From Loripinus fragilis (Eukaryota; Mollusca; Bivalvia; Lucinida; Lucinidae), in contig OZ026526.1 of the NCBI GenBank assembly GCA_964019695.1, positions 6,963,254 to 7,027,253 of the forward strand: a stretch of 64,000 nucleotides of DNA. The letters run 5' to 3'. Both the position numbers and the translations under genes were made by a program. Shown here piece after piece: positions 1-13,200 of the stretch. Every line of letters starts with the position of its first letter. The stretch's first letter is position 1. Below the pieces are notes generated by a model that saw only the letters and a program-made list of their open reading frames with translations, was not told where the DNA came from and made no database searches.

Positions 1-260
1 AAAAAATGCAATTTCAAAGTAATTTTAATGTCATGTGATAAATGAATGGATAGATGGATGGATGGATGGATGGATGGATGGATGGATGGATGGATGGATG
101 GATGGATGGATGGATGGATGGATGGGTGGGTGGGTGGGTGGGTGGGTGGGTGGATGGATGGGTGGGTGGGTGCATGGATGGATGGATGGATGCATGGATG
201 GATATCACTATCGCTTCTTCAAATAATTTATAAATAGAAGAAACAACAAACATGGTTGGA
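1..260. repeat. GGAT/GGGT microsatellite
   Basis: Tandem tetranucleotide array (GGAT with a GGGT-rich interior) from about position 46 to 203, with a short second block at 255-272. Open frames read through it on both strands (WMDG and HPSI repeats), but these are artefacts of the 4-bp period and not genes. Confidence 0.97.
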
Positions 261-390
261 TGGATGGATGGATATCACTATCACTTCTTCTAGAAGCTAT
301 TGCTTTTTCTAGAAGCAACAACAAACTCAAACATCTGATAACCTCATGTCATGATATAGAAAACAACTCTACTACAGGTCAGCATGCAGT

Positions 391-637
391 CAGACCCCGA
401 GGTTATAAAACTTTTTCCATGCTCAACTCAGCTGAGCACGAAATTATCTTGCCCATAAATGTTAAAATGCCAACAATTGTTGGCATGTTAACATTTATTA
501 GCATGATAAATACAACATCTGAGGGACTTAAAGCAAGAAACTTCTTTATTTGTCAGTATTTTAGTTTTTATGAGCAGTTGGAATTTTGTGCTCAGTTGAG
601 TTGAACATGAAAAAAGTTTTATAACCCTGAGGCCTGA
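391..637. mobile_element. MITE with CCCGAGGTTATAAAAC terminal inverted repeats (copy 1 of 3)
   Basis: The left end (from 391) and right end (to about 637) are inverted copies of about 50 bp carrying CCCGAGGTTATAAAAC and a TCAACTCAGCTGAGCACGAAAT-like core. The centre has a short palindrome, TGCCAACAATTGTTGGCA. Other copies lie at 33786-34032 and 40204-40438. The open frame through it is incidental and carries no transposase. Confidence 0.85.
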
Positions 638-640
638 TCA

Positions 641-2655
641 GTACAATTGCAACAAGCTCCTTAACCCTTTGTATTCAAATGGATTATTCCATACATATTG
701 ATACACTAAATTACTTACTTTAAGGGACCAAAGGTAGAAAGTTCTAAATTATAATGCAGTTCTAAACAAACAGTGCAGACCCTGATGAATTGCAGTATGA
801 TGCTGCATTTCATCTGGGTCTACATAGCCAAAATACCTTTTTAGTGGTTTCCAGTATACAAAGGGTTTTAAATTATTATAATTGTATTATAAAGGGTGTT
901 ATAAAAGTTTGTTCCGAAGTATAAATATGTTCCTATTATTTTAGTTATAATATGTTTAATAACATAAATGTCACTGGAATTCTTTAAAGTTGACATACTT
1001 GAATAGAAACATTTTAGAAAGAAATGTTTAATTTAATATTTTGTAGCAGAAAAATGATCTTCAAAATCAAGAACCCTTCGGTAATTTTTGGGCTCGAGGA
1101 GCAAAATGAGGGTCTATAGCAGAAAACCATTCTCATGCAATGGCCATAGTGATAAGAATATTTCATGAAAGGTTAAGAAAACCTAAATGGAGTTGTTATT
1201 CATTTTATATAAACCTTTAGTACATTTACTAAATTGCGAGGCTATGAACCACCAATCAAAGTCAAAATCTCACAATTTTTTGAAAATATAAGTTTTTTCT
1301 GGAACGAATGAAAGACAGTACCCAAAGTAAATAAAAACTGTGTGAAGACATTCAATGTCAGACACGATACCAAACATTAAAGGGTATCACAAGGAATGAC
1401 AGGCTAATGGAAAAAGGAATTTTTCAGCATCATTTCCTTTTTAAAGGTTTTGAAATTTTATGATGAATAGCAGAATAAACTTTCTTAACATCCTTTAGTA
1501 CTTCCTCATAGGTCCAGATAAGGAAACATTTTGAGCAAAAAGCTTTGTTTATTTTCTTCCCATCAATTAAAGCATGTGTTAAGGTGCTCATTTAGACAGT
1601 TTTTTGAGTTGCCACAACATATGTTTTAGTAAAAATAATTTTAATGAGAGAATTCTTTTGAGCCCCAAAAACATATGGTTAAATTGATGGATAAGAAAAC
1701 ACTGACAATTTCATGCTCAAAAATTTTGTTGGCGTTCGCAAAATTACTCATGTCAATGTAAGAAAACCCATTTCATACTGTAAATTCTGAAATTTTCATG
1801 AGGGTTTAACTTCGCATCAGTGGAGGTTCACGAAAATAAATGGCGAAATCAATCTGCCATCTACTGGTGTAAGTTAATCATGTTCCTGACGAGAATTTGT
1901 AATTTCGCATAAATGTCTTTTAACTTTATATACGAAAATAAAATTCATTTGTTGTTGTAGATTCTTCTGCCAATATTACACTGGTTATATCCACTTGGTG
2001 CTTCTTTCAACTATGCTTTCTCTAAGTTCAAAACTAGTGTTACAGGTCTTCGAGCAAGTTATATTATTGTTTTCTTCCAATAAAAATTTAAATTAACTGA
2101 ATATAAAATAAGTTCTTATGATTCATTTCTTTTTTGTAGATAATTTTAGCTGTATGAATTCTAGTTAATGAGTCTTCCTGTAGATCTAAGGAACCGGCCG
2201 AATGCTGTCTTTAACTCCATACTGATAGTCCTGCATATTATTACATCTATATTTCCTGTCAAGACTTTAAGGTTCATAATTGTCTGCATTATTGTATTTC
2301 TGGCTAAGATTTCCTTGTTGTTTTGAATGATACTTCTGACAGTTGAATATGTTATTCACATGAAAACTTCTGAATTTACAATATTTAAAGACAAATGGAC
2401 CAAATCATGTGATTTTGGTACTTATTGCGCATAAGTAAAATCCCTCTTTACCCCTTTACTCCATAGGCTATTTTAGATCATGGCATCATTTTCTATTTTT
2501 AGACATTGAAAAAATTTAAGAAAAAAATAAGTTAGGCTTTGAATACTTTCGAAAATATAATAGAAAACGGAGCATTTGCTCAAAAAGAGCATATTTTCAA
2601 ATACATGATATTTCAAAGGCATCAAAATGGGTTACTTTGGAGTAAAGGGTTAAGC
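641..2655. other. Non-coding stretch with repeat relics
   Basis: No exon with plausible coding content and splice sites was seen on either strand. It contains a CAAACAGTG-type hairpin at about 767-829 and a decayed copy of the GACGGTTC hairpin MITE at about 1600-1735. The rest is AT-rich unique sequence. Confidence 0.5.
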
Positions 2656-2870
2656 ATGCATGTTAGGAGCCCAGTGCCTCAGTGGTAGGGTACTTGACCT
2701 AAAATTGGGGAGTTGCTGTTTGAAGACTCACCAGAGGCACTGCATTGTGTCATTGAGTAAGGCACTTTATCCCCTGCCTAGTACTGGTCCAACCCAGGAA
2801 ATGTCCCAACATCACCGAAAAATTGTTGAACCAGACGTAAAGCATCAACCAACACTGAAATAAATTACTA
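2656..2870 (+). mobile_element. Diverged tRNA-derived SINE
   Basis: Reads as a decayed relative of the SINE at 39870-40060: a GTGCCTCAGTGGTAG box A-like segment, an ACTGCATTGTGTCATTGAGTAAG segment and a CTAGTACTGGTCCAACCCAGGAAA tail module. No coding capacity. Orientation follows the tRNA-like head. Confidence 0.7.
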
Positions 2871-3035
2871 ACATCAAAGGGAGACTACTGGATCAACCAG
2901 CGATTCTCTTCAATTGCTTCCATTTTCAAACTGGGAACTTCTCTTAAAGGAAAGAATTTGCTCCCAGGGGGAGTGAATTCTTTCCTTTAAGAGCAGTTCC
3001 TTATGGTATAGAAAATCACTTTTACCACATTATAT
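2866..3035. mobile_element. Hairpin MITE, inverted partner of 41925-42085
   Basis: Contains a palindrome of about 25-bp arms (GGGAACTTCTCTTAAAGG... against ...CCTTTAAGAGCAGTTCC). The whole module, including the flank ATCAAAGGGAGACTACTGG, occurs in reverse complement at 41925-42085, directly downstream of the minus-strand peptide gene. Confidence 0.8.
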
Positions 3036-3139
3036 GTAGGTGACCTCCCTTGAATGTTACTATTTTTAATACACATGTGCATAACTGCATAAAGAGAGCT
3101 ACACCAATGTCAACACAAAAGAAAAAAAATAAGTATGTG

Positions 3140-3295
3140 TGCACAGATATCTAGTGGGGATATAGTTCTATTTTCTGGTCAGAGCTTACACCTATTCCCC
3201 TTATTTATGTATCCAAGCAGTGAATGTTCTGGGCGAGCCTGCGCAGCTGTGCAGGCAAACCCAAAGTATTCACTGCTTGCCAATGCAATAAGTAC
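3140..3295. repeat. Dispersed 'ATCTAGTGGGG' repeat
   Basis: A module with CAGATATCTAGTGGGGATATAG and a GCAGTGAATGTTCTGGGC... segment. Relatives lie at about 27597-27700, 27775-27870, 45468-45600, 45955-46060 and 46260-46400, all non-coding. The open frames here are shadows of this repeat. Confidence 0.65.
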
Positions 3296-3504
3296 CAAAA
3301 TCCTGTATGCTGGCCAAAATATCTTAAAACGCACTTGCTTTTGTAATGCAATGTTTGATTGGATAACGTAAAAAGATTGCGACAGTATATCCTGTGATAA
3401 ACCATCAGAAATAGTTTGACGGCATTAATTACGTCAAATATGGTTGGATGACGTGCAGCTTTATGTGGCTTGCAACGCTTCAATTTGAGACGAAACTGCA
3501 GAAG

Positions 3505-3685
3505 TGCATTAGAATGGGGATAACCATATTCAAATTTTTCATTTGGGAAGGTATATCGTTGGACAAACGTTCTGAATTCACATTTTACGGCATCGCTCGC
3601 GTGTCACCGTAAAACTAAATTTCCGACCACATATCCAACGTTATACCTCCCCAAATGCAAATTTGAATACAGTTATCCCCTAAGT
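3505..3685. mobile_element. Hairpin MITE
   Basis: An imperfect inverted repeat. GGGGATAACCATATTCAAAT near 3517 pairs with ATTTGAATACAGTTATCCCC ending near 3679, and inner arms (GGAAGGTATATCGTTGGACA against TATCCAACGTTATACCTCCC) continue the pairing around a CG-rich loop. It ends about 45 bp from the NKAPD1 stop codon, so it may fall in the 3' UTR. Confidence 0.8.
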
Positions 3686-3731
3686 ATTCAATACATTTTC
3701 AGATCAAAAATTGTGAGCATTGCCAATATTT

Positions 3732-4275
3732 TCATGAACTAGAACTACTCTCAGAAGTTTCTCTACGTCTTTTCCTATGTTTTCTTCTTTTCCTATGTTC
3801 TTTACTTCTATGTTTATGTTTCTTTCTGTCCTTATCATCTTCCACTATCTCACCATCACTTAAACTTTCACTAATTTTTCCTCTTTTCTCTGGTCTTTCT
3901 ACTACATCTGAGTTATTATCTGAGTAATCACTACCTCGTCTTCTTTTCTCTGGTTTTTCTTCTATATCTGAGTTATTATCTGAGTAATTACTATCTGAGT
4001 CTTTATGTGTGCTCCTGCTCCTGTTTCTTGAGTTATCTTCCATTTGAATATCAAATTCTTTTCTACTACGTTTTCTTTTATGGTTTCTTCTTCTTTTCTC
4101 TGGTTTTTCTTCTATATCTGAGTTATTATCTGAGTAATCACTATCTGAGTCTATATGTTCCCTTCTGCTCCTGTGTCTTGAGTTATTTTTCTCTCCATTC
4201 TCAAATGCCTCCTTTCTGCTATGTTTTCTTTTATGCTTTCTCTTCTTGCTTTTATGTCTTCTGTGTTTTTTTGAT
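3732..4275 (-). CDS. NKAPD1: NKAPD1 coding exon 4 (basic/acidic repeat tail)
   Basis: Acceptor TTCTTCAG at 4276-4277; stop TGA at 3734-3732. Encodes 180 residues: a KKHRRHKSKKRKHKRK cluster, three imperfect copies of a YSDNNSDIEEKPEKRRR-type unit, a second basic cluster (KKHKHRSKEHRKRRKHRKRRR) and a terminal run of serines. The frame is open over the whole exon, well upstream of the internal Met at 4043. Low complexity alone would be weak evidence; the phase match to exon 3 makes it convincing. Confidence 0.82.
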
Positions 4276-7200
4276 CTGAAGAAAAAGGTTACAATAATCA
4301 GGCCTTTATTTAAGAGTGCGTACTAAAAAAATATTTTCATATTTTCTCAATCAAAACATATGTTGTGGGTACTCAAAAGAATAATTTCACTGCGATGGTT
4401 CTTTTGAGCACCCACATCATATGTTAAAACTGATGGGTAACAAAATATTTACAATTTTACGCAATTTTTTTTGTTTATCTAAACATATGAATAACACAAT
4501 TTTTTAGCTTTTCTAACTTATCACATGTGTTAATTTTTTCTTTAAACATGTATGTGTAGCTGCTTAGAGGGGGTAGAGACCACGATTTTTGCCTCAACAT
4601 TCATCTGTGGGTGAAAGCAGTGACTAGACTAGGCTTCAAATTGACTTCTAAGATGCACAGGCTTATCTGAGCCTTTTTTGCTCTCATAAGCAATAGGCAC
4701 AGCTACCAAAATCTTATGAACTATCTTTCTGACCTTGAGGTCTGTTGTCCTTATGAATGTGTATGTATGTGTGTCTGTCCCATTCATTGTAAATGCATCT
4801 CCTCCTAAACCGTTAGATGTAGCAACTTCAAACTTTACAGGTGAATAGGTCACATGGTGTAGAGGGTACTAAGCAAAATTTTGGGTGAAGTTGACCCAAG
4901 GTCAAAGTCAAAGGTCAAATAATGTATTTTCTTGTATTAAGTTGTAAAAGCATCTCCTCCTAACAATTGGACATAGTAACTTCAAACTTTCCAGGTGCAT
5001 AGGCCACATGCTGCATAGGGTACTGAGTAACATTTGTGGTCAAGGTCAAAGGTCAAATTTATATTTTTTGTAAATGCATCTCCTCCTTTACCTTTGGGTG
5101 TAGCAATTTTAAGCTTAACATGTGAATAGGTTACATGATGAAGAGGGTAATAGGTAACATTTTATGTGACCCTGTTCCCAGAGTAAAGGTCAAAGGCCAA
5201 ATAATGTATTTTTTTGTAAATGCATCTCCTCTTAAACCATTGGATATACCAACTTTGCAAGTGAAAAGATCACAAAACTGTCATGATGCAGAGAGTACTG
5301 AGCAACACCAAAGTCAAATAATGTTTTTTCTTGTAAATGCATCTCCACCTTAACCAATGGATGTAGCAACTTCAAACTTAACATGTGAATAGGTCACATG
5401 ATATAAAGGGTACTCAGCAACATTTTGTCTCCAAGGTCAAGGTCACAAGTAAAATTATGTATTTTCCTGTAAATGCATCTCCTCCTAAACCATTTGACCT
5501 AGCAACTTCAAACTTTCCAGGTGCGTAGGTCACATAATGTAGATGGTACTGAGCAACATTTGCAGTCGCGTTGAAAGGTCAAATAATGTCCTATCTTGTA
5601 AATGCATCTCCTTCTAAACCATTGGATGTAGTAATTTCAGACTTAGCAAGTGAAAAGATCACACGATGTAGAGGGTACTGAGCAACATTTTGTGTGACCT
5701 TGACACCAAGGTCAAATAATGTTTTTTCTTGTAAATGCATATCCTCCTAAACCATTGGATGTTTCAACTTCAAACTTTGCAGGTACATAGGTCACACGAT
5801 GTAGGAGTACATTTTGTGTGACTTAGTCCCCAAAGTCAATGTCAAAGGCCAAATTATGTATTCCATGCCCAGATCCAGAAACATTTGTCAGAGGGGGTCC
5901 AACTTGATGCTTTTTTGTTTGTTTTGTTTGTTTTTTTTTATTTTTGGTGGGGGGTATAGTTGATAAGGGGAGGGAGGATGCAAATACCAATATGAGCGGG
6001 CCATCATCGGCCTGCCAGTAAATCGCCATTTAAAAGGTGTTTCGCTGGCGTGCCGATGATGGCCCAACACTGAATGCTGGCTTGGTAGCTTTGTGATTTG
6101 TTAGGGGATCCAGACAAGTATTGCTAAGAAACCCTATATATTTGTGATTTTTCAGGGGGGGGTCCAGACCCTCTGTCCTCCCCCCTCTCTATCAGTGCAT
6201 GTATTTTCTAGTAAATGCATCTCCTCCTAAACCATTGAACATACCAACTTCAGACTTTGCAAGTAAAAGATTACATGATGCAGAGGCTACTGAGCAACAC
6301 CAAGGTCAAACAATGTATTTTCTTGTAAATGCAAATCCTCCTAAACCAATGGATGCAGCAACTTTTAACTTTGCTGGTGCATAGGTAACATGATGTTGAG
6401 GGTACTCTGGCAACATTCTGTGGGACCGGTTAAAGGTAAAAAAAGCAGGTATATGTGATGATGTACCTTTGAATGCAGTCTTGTTTATGTAGTTGTAATT
6501 GATTACATTTGAAAAAAGTAATTGTAATTGTTATAAGTACTTATGAAATTCCAAAGTAATTGCAATCAACTACCTTGCATGTAATCAAACCCAAGTCTGC
6601 ATAACTGTAGTACTAGTGGATAGGGTCGGTAGTTCACCCAAACATTAATCAAATTTACCATGAATAATTCATAGGTGCAGAAAAGCAAACTTACCTTTTA
6701 AGCATTAAATTATTTTTATTTTCAATCCATAAGTCTAAACATATTACCCCGGCATCCAATTTAGGATACCTTGCACCCCCCCCAGGACAATTTTTCATGG
6801 GTGCCAAATTGTTCATTGGGACCCCCTGGATGGGAAACAAAGGTGTCCTCAAAAAAAATTTGGTTTGGGCTATGTGAAATTGCATGGTTTCTATGCCAAC
6901 CCATAGCGAATTTGAGAAGGGGGGTCTGCCTATAAAATTACTCATATCTCAGCTGTTACTTATCCTAGACTACTAAACTTAATACCAAATTAAAGCTTAG
7001 ACATATGCCTATTATCCCCTTGTTGCATATGGAAATTATCTAATTTGCATATTCATAAATATTTATGAAAACATTAAAAATGTGTTTCACGAATGGGGGT
7101 ATAGGTACAAGATCAATAATATCTCAGCTGCTTTTAGTCGTAGAGTACTAAAATTTGTACTAAAATAAAGCTAAGACATAGGCCTTTCATTTCATGGTCA

Positions 7201-10200
7201 AATTTGCAACGTACCTTATTTGCATAATTTGCATTTTCATGAATATTAATAAAAACGCTAAAAAATAAGGGAAAATCATTACAAATATAAATAGGCTGAT
7301 TTCATCCCAATATTGTCATTGTTGCATGTTTTAATATAATCAATGTTACAATTTGACAGGTCCAATCATCCAGTGGTCCTATATGAATATTATCTCATTT
7401 GAATATTCATGAAAATGCATGAAAACTTAAAAAAAATGAGGGAAAATCACGTAAAAACTATAAGCCTAGGGGAGGGGTTAAGGTAAGATCTATCCTGCAC
7501 TCCCAGGGCCTTTTAAGTTCATGCCAAATTGTTCAGTGGGACCCTCAGAATGTGAAATGAAGTTCTCCTCACAAGAAATTAGGTATGGGCTACGTGAAAA
7601 TGCATGGTTTCCATGGCAACCGCTTATATGATTCTCGAGATTGGGGGGGGGGGGGGGGTAGGCCTACAAATTCAATCATATCTAGGGTTCTACTTATCCT
7701 AGAGCACTAAAATTGGTGTCAAATTAATGCTTAGACACATGTCTTCTTCTTAAGGTCAGATTTGTAAATTATCCAATTTGCATATTTATGAATATTAATG
7801 AAAACTTACAAAAATTAAGTAAAATCATAAAAAAAAACATAAATAAACATATTTCAGCACAAAAACATCATCAAACCACCATTGTTGCCAGTTTTTATAT
7901 CCTCAGTGAATCAATTTGATAAGTTCTTTCATCCAGTGGTCCTATATGAAAATTATCTCATTTGCATATACATGAATATTAATGAAAAGTTTTGTAATTA
8001 AAGAAAAAATCGTAGAAAAATTAAGGGATGTACATATAAAATGACAAATATTTCACCTACCATGTGTTCCAGTGTATCAAACCTAGTGCCAATTTAATGC
8101 TTAGACATTGTACTTTTACCATAAGGTATAATATGAAAAATATTTATCATGAATATTCATGAATTTTAATGTAAACAGAAGAAATGAAAGAAAAATTACG
8201 GAAAAATCAAGGGGGTGCACTTCCAAAATTACCCATATCTCAGTAGTTAAGTGCCCAATAGTGCCAAACCTGATTTTAAGTCAATGCATAGACACAACAT
8301 GTTTACCAAAATGATCCAATTCATAAGACATCAAATTTAAATTCTCATGAATATTGATGAAAACATGAGAAATTAAGAGAAAATACAGGAAAATTAAGGG
8401 GGTATAGCTACAAAGTGATTCATATCTTGGCTTCCAATTGCCCAATAGTAACAAGCTTGGTACCATATCAAACAGCATTATCCTAAGTAAAATTGAGTAA
8501 AAGAAAATAGTATAAAATTTATAACAGCTGAGATATGAGTAAGTTTGTAAGTACACTGCTATCAATTTTTATACATTTTTTACTTGTATTTTTAAAGTTT
8601 TTATTGATATTGATATTAAACAAATTAGTTAATTCTTATATCTTCCCACTAGGTAAAACTGCTATGCATAGACTTAAATTAAGTATATTGTTTGCTACTC
8701 TAGGGCAATTAGCAGCTGAGATATTGGTAATTTTATAGGTATACCCCATTCATGTTTTGGCGATTTTTCTCTTTATTCTAATGTTTATATTAATTTTCAT
8801 GAATATGTAAATGCGACAACTGGCAAATATTACCATTGAGATAAAGGGCTGTATCATAGCAATAAGTTGGCACCTTGTTTGCTACGTAAGGGCTATAAGC
8901 TGCTGAGATATGAGTAATTTTGTAGGTATATCCCCTTCATTTTCAAATATTTTTCTCAAAATGCTCATGGTTTCATCAATATTCATGAATATTATAATAT
9001 GACCGTTTTAAAATTTGATGATTTGTTAAACATACTATTGTCTTAGCATTAGTTTAAAACCAATTTTGGTACTCTAGGGCACTTACCAATTGAGATATTA
9101 TTAGATTTGTAAGTACACCCCCTTGATTTTTCTGCGATTTTTCATTTGTTTCTTCTGTTTTAATGAAAATTAATAATTTTTTATGTTAACTATTTTTCAA
9201 AGCTGGACTTAAGGTAAAAGTATTATGTCTAAGCATTGACTTGGCACCAAGTTTGAAACACTCGGACACATAGCTGCTGAGATATTGGTAATTTTATACA
9301 TACACCCCTTAATTTTTCTGAGATTTTATCTCTCATTTCTAAAGTTTTCATTAATATTCATGAATATAGATATTAGATAATTTGCATATCTAACTACCAA
9401 ATTAAACTGCTATGTCCAGGGATTAGTTTGGTACCATATTTAGTAATCTAGGATGAGATGTTGTAAAGATATGAGTATTTTTTGTACGTATACCCCCAAT
9501 ATTTACAGTCGGCATAATGGGTTGCCATGGAAACCATGAAATTTCAAATACCCAAATAACATTTATTTTTGAGGACAATATTTTTTTACATTTAAGTGGT
9601 CCTATTGGACAAATTAATGCCTATAATAAATGTCTGATGTGTTCAATTTAGGTCTGATTAAACCCCGTTGCATACTATAGTTTATCCATGCTTTTTTCCA
9701 TCATTTTAAGATTTCATTAATATTCATGAATATGCAAATGAGATAATCTTCATATAGGACCATGACATAATTTTCATATAGGACCACTGGATGAAAGAAC
9801 TTATCAAATTGAATCACTGAGGATATAAAAACTGGCAACAATGGTGGTTTGATGATGTTTTTGTGCTGAAATATGTTCATTTATGTTTTTTTATGATTTT
9901 ACTTCATTTTTGTAAGTTTTCATTAATATTCATAAATATGCAAATTATATAATTTACAAATCTGACTTAAGAAGAAAGACATGTGTCTAAGCTTTAATTT
10001 GACACCAATTTTAGTGCTCTAGGATAAGTAGAACCCAAGATATGATTGAATTTGTAGGCCTACCCCCCAATATCGAGAATCATATAAGCGGTTGCCATGG
10101 AAACCATGCATTTTCACGTAGCCCATACCTAATTTCTTGTGAGGAGAACTTCATTTCACATTCTGAGGGTCCCATTGAACAATTTGGCATGAATTTAAAA

Positions 10201-13200
10201 GACCCTGGGAGTGCAGGATAGATCTTACCTTAACCCCTCCCCTAGGTTTATAGTTTTTACGTGATTTTCCCTCATTTTTTTATGTTTTCATGCATTTTCA
10301 TGAATATTTAAATTAGATAATATTCATATAGGACCACTGGATGATTGGACCTGTCAAATTGTAACAATGATTATATTAAAACATGCAACAATGACATTAT
10401 TGGGATGAAATCAGCCTATTTATATTTGTAATGATTTTCCCTTATTTTTTAGCATTTTTATTAATATTCATGAAAATGCAAATTATGCAAATAAGTTACG
10501 TTGCAAATTTGACCATGAAATGAAAGGCCTATGTCTTAGCTTTATTTTAGTACAAATTTTAGTACTCTACGACTAAAAGCAGCTGAGATATTATTGATCT
10601 TGTACCTATACCCCCATTCGTGAAACACATTTTTAATGTTTTCATAAATATTTATGAATATGCAAATTAGATAATTTCCATATGCAACAAGGGGATAATA
10701 GGCATATGTCTAAGCTTTAATTTGGTATTAAGTTTAGTAGTCTAGGATAAGTAACAGCTGAGATATGAGTAATTTTATAGGCAGACCCCCCTTCTCAAAT
10801 TCGCTATGGGTTGGCATAGAAACCATGCAATTTCACATAGCCCAAACCAAAATTTTTTTGAGGACACCTTTGTTTCCCATCCAGGGGATCCCAATGAACA
10901 ATTTGGCACCCATGAAAAATTGTCCTGGGGGAGGTGCAAGGTAACCTAAATTGGATGCCGGGGTATATGTTTAAACACATTGTATACTAATGGATTCTTC
11001 TTTCTGGTTTGATAAATTAAACTTGGAATAGTCCATTGTATTTATCTAGGGGTGTCAGGTTATAATTTTCAAAATATTGCATTCTTTTGTCTGAAGATCT
11101 TTTTTACCTTTGCAAACAGTGTAGAGCCTGATGAAATGCAGCATTATACTGCATTTCATCTGGGTCTTAACTGTTTGCAAAAGTACTTAGGGTTAAATTC
11201 TCAAAACAGCCATCTCATTGAGACGGTTCTTTGAGTGCCACCAATGTATGTTTTGGAAATTAATTAATTATTGAAGATATGAGAATCATAGGTCTAGATA
11301 GAAGAATTTTTCATTAACAAAATTGTGAGCATTGTCTTCCTCCTTAGTATGTTTTGGCAATCACACGTTTAGATAAACATAAAATTCCAGCGTAAAATTG
11401 TAATTTTTTCTCAACCATAATTTTTAGCATATGTTTTGGGAGTTCAAAAGAACCATCTCATTGAGATGGTTCTTTTGAGTACACACAACATATGTTTTGG
11501 TTGAGAAATAAGAAAATTATTTTCTCTGTTAAGCACTCTTAACTAAAGTCCTGTTTGGCAATTCTAACTGCTTCGGCCAATTCCATGGAATCACCCTCGG
11601 ATGTACATCAAGGGTCTACTTTGATAATGTGACGCTAACTTCACAGAAATCTGCCAACATAATAACAAGTTTAATTGCAGTGATGCAAACGGTTACAATA
11701 TTCCACAATAAATGTCTTAGAAAGGAAGATACTATAGCCATATTTTATTGAAAGAAATCTTCATTTATTATGTTGACAAAACTTTTCAGGTAATCAGAAT
11801 AATGGAATCTATTAAAGCTGAATCCACATGCTACAGAACTAATTTTCCTTACTCCAGTTCCGGCTACTAAAATGCAGCTTTTCCACACATAATACTATGC
11901 CTTACATACATCAGAGTCTTGATTCTTGAATTGGGTTGATCTTTTCCGATTGATGTTTTGGGTGCTCAAAAGAACCGTCTCATATGTTTTGGTTGTGAAA
12001 TAATAAATTAACTTACTTATTACTCCCTTCTTATTTCGAGGCCTGATAATGTTTACCCATAGGTTTAGATAAACAAGTTTTTGGGGCGTAAAATTGTAAA
12101 TATTTTCGTACCCATCATTTTTTACATGTTTCAGTTGAGAAATAAGAAAGTTAATTTTTTGGTACGCACTTTTAACTACTGTCGTGCCAACCAAGAGTGA
12201 CAGTGACATATTATTTTGTTTACAATTGTTAAGTAAAACATTAACCTGTACACTCCACTTGAGTTCACGAGAATCGATAGATCACCTGTGTATTAATTTT
12301 ATCCTGCGGAAAGGATTAATACACAAGTGATCTATCGAATATAATCCCTTTTATTTTTGTAAACAGAACGTCACTCTTGCCTGGCAGGACAGTAAAGGCC
12401 TGGCTTACCTTTTCTTAATGTTTTTCCTTAGCATCAGAGCTTGAGCTGTTGGGTGTATCAAACTCTATTGAGCATAAAATTGCTATGAATTTATTATCCA
12501 TCAGTCTAAACATATGCTTGGGTTGATTTGTTTGCTTTGTTGCTTTACGTCCCAAGTCAACAGATATGGTCATGGCTGGATGGTCAGTTCACCTAACCAC
12601 ACTTTTTCCTGGACAAGCTTGAACAAGCAGTTAGCCAGTACTTTGTGCACATACTTTCGCTTGTAACTGACAACAACCCTTCTTGAATGATTCAGCGGAA
12701 GGGAGAAGAATGACCGTAGAAATTATTTCATGATCAATCTTCACAAAAGCATGGGACCGGGCTGGGATCGAACTCGCCACCCCTGGATCTGCAGTCAGAC
12801 TCGCAACTGTGCCAGACACGTTACCGACTGCGCTACGTGTGCTTTTGGGTACCCACAGCATATGTTCCGGGCTTACCTTTTCTTGTGTTTTGTTTCCTCT
12901 GGTTCTGAGCTTGAGCTGTTGGGTGAATCAAACTCTTCGGGATACATCTCCTTGAAACCATTGTGACCCCATCTGTAAAAATAATGTAAAATTGTAACTA
13001 TTTTCTTACCCATCCATTTAAACATGAGTTTTGGGTGCTCAAAAGAACCGTCTAATCGAGAGTTCTTTTGAGTACCCACATTATATGTTTTGTTTTAGAA
13101 ATAAGAAATAGTTTTCAATTATGCACTCTTATCTGGAGGTCTGGTATATTCACAAACAATTAACTCTTTATATAGAGGATCATATATGAGTGCTTGTGTT

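Larger units (their letters stand above)
4276..12876 (-). other. NKAPD1 intron 3 (8.6 kb)
   Basis: Contains in order (plus coordinates) a GACGGTTC hairpin MITE (about 4310-4490), the AGGTCA tandem array (4790-6450) interrupted by a CGGATCCAG element, the 4.2-kb palindrome (6735-10976), further hairpin MITEs, a decayed exon-3 copy (12402-12472) and a SINE (12530-12842). No coding exon was recognised in it. Confidence 0.75.

Noticed and set aside
35..253. Open frames of WMDG and HPSI repeats
   Set aside because: They are translations of a 4-bp microsatellite, open on several frames and both strands.
260..604. 114-codon plus-strand frame
   Set aside because: It runs through a MITE whose other copies (33.8 and 40.2 kb) have stops or different frames.
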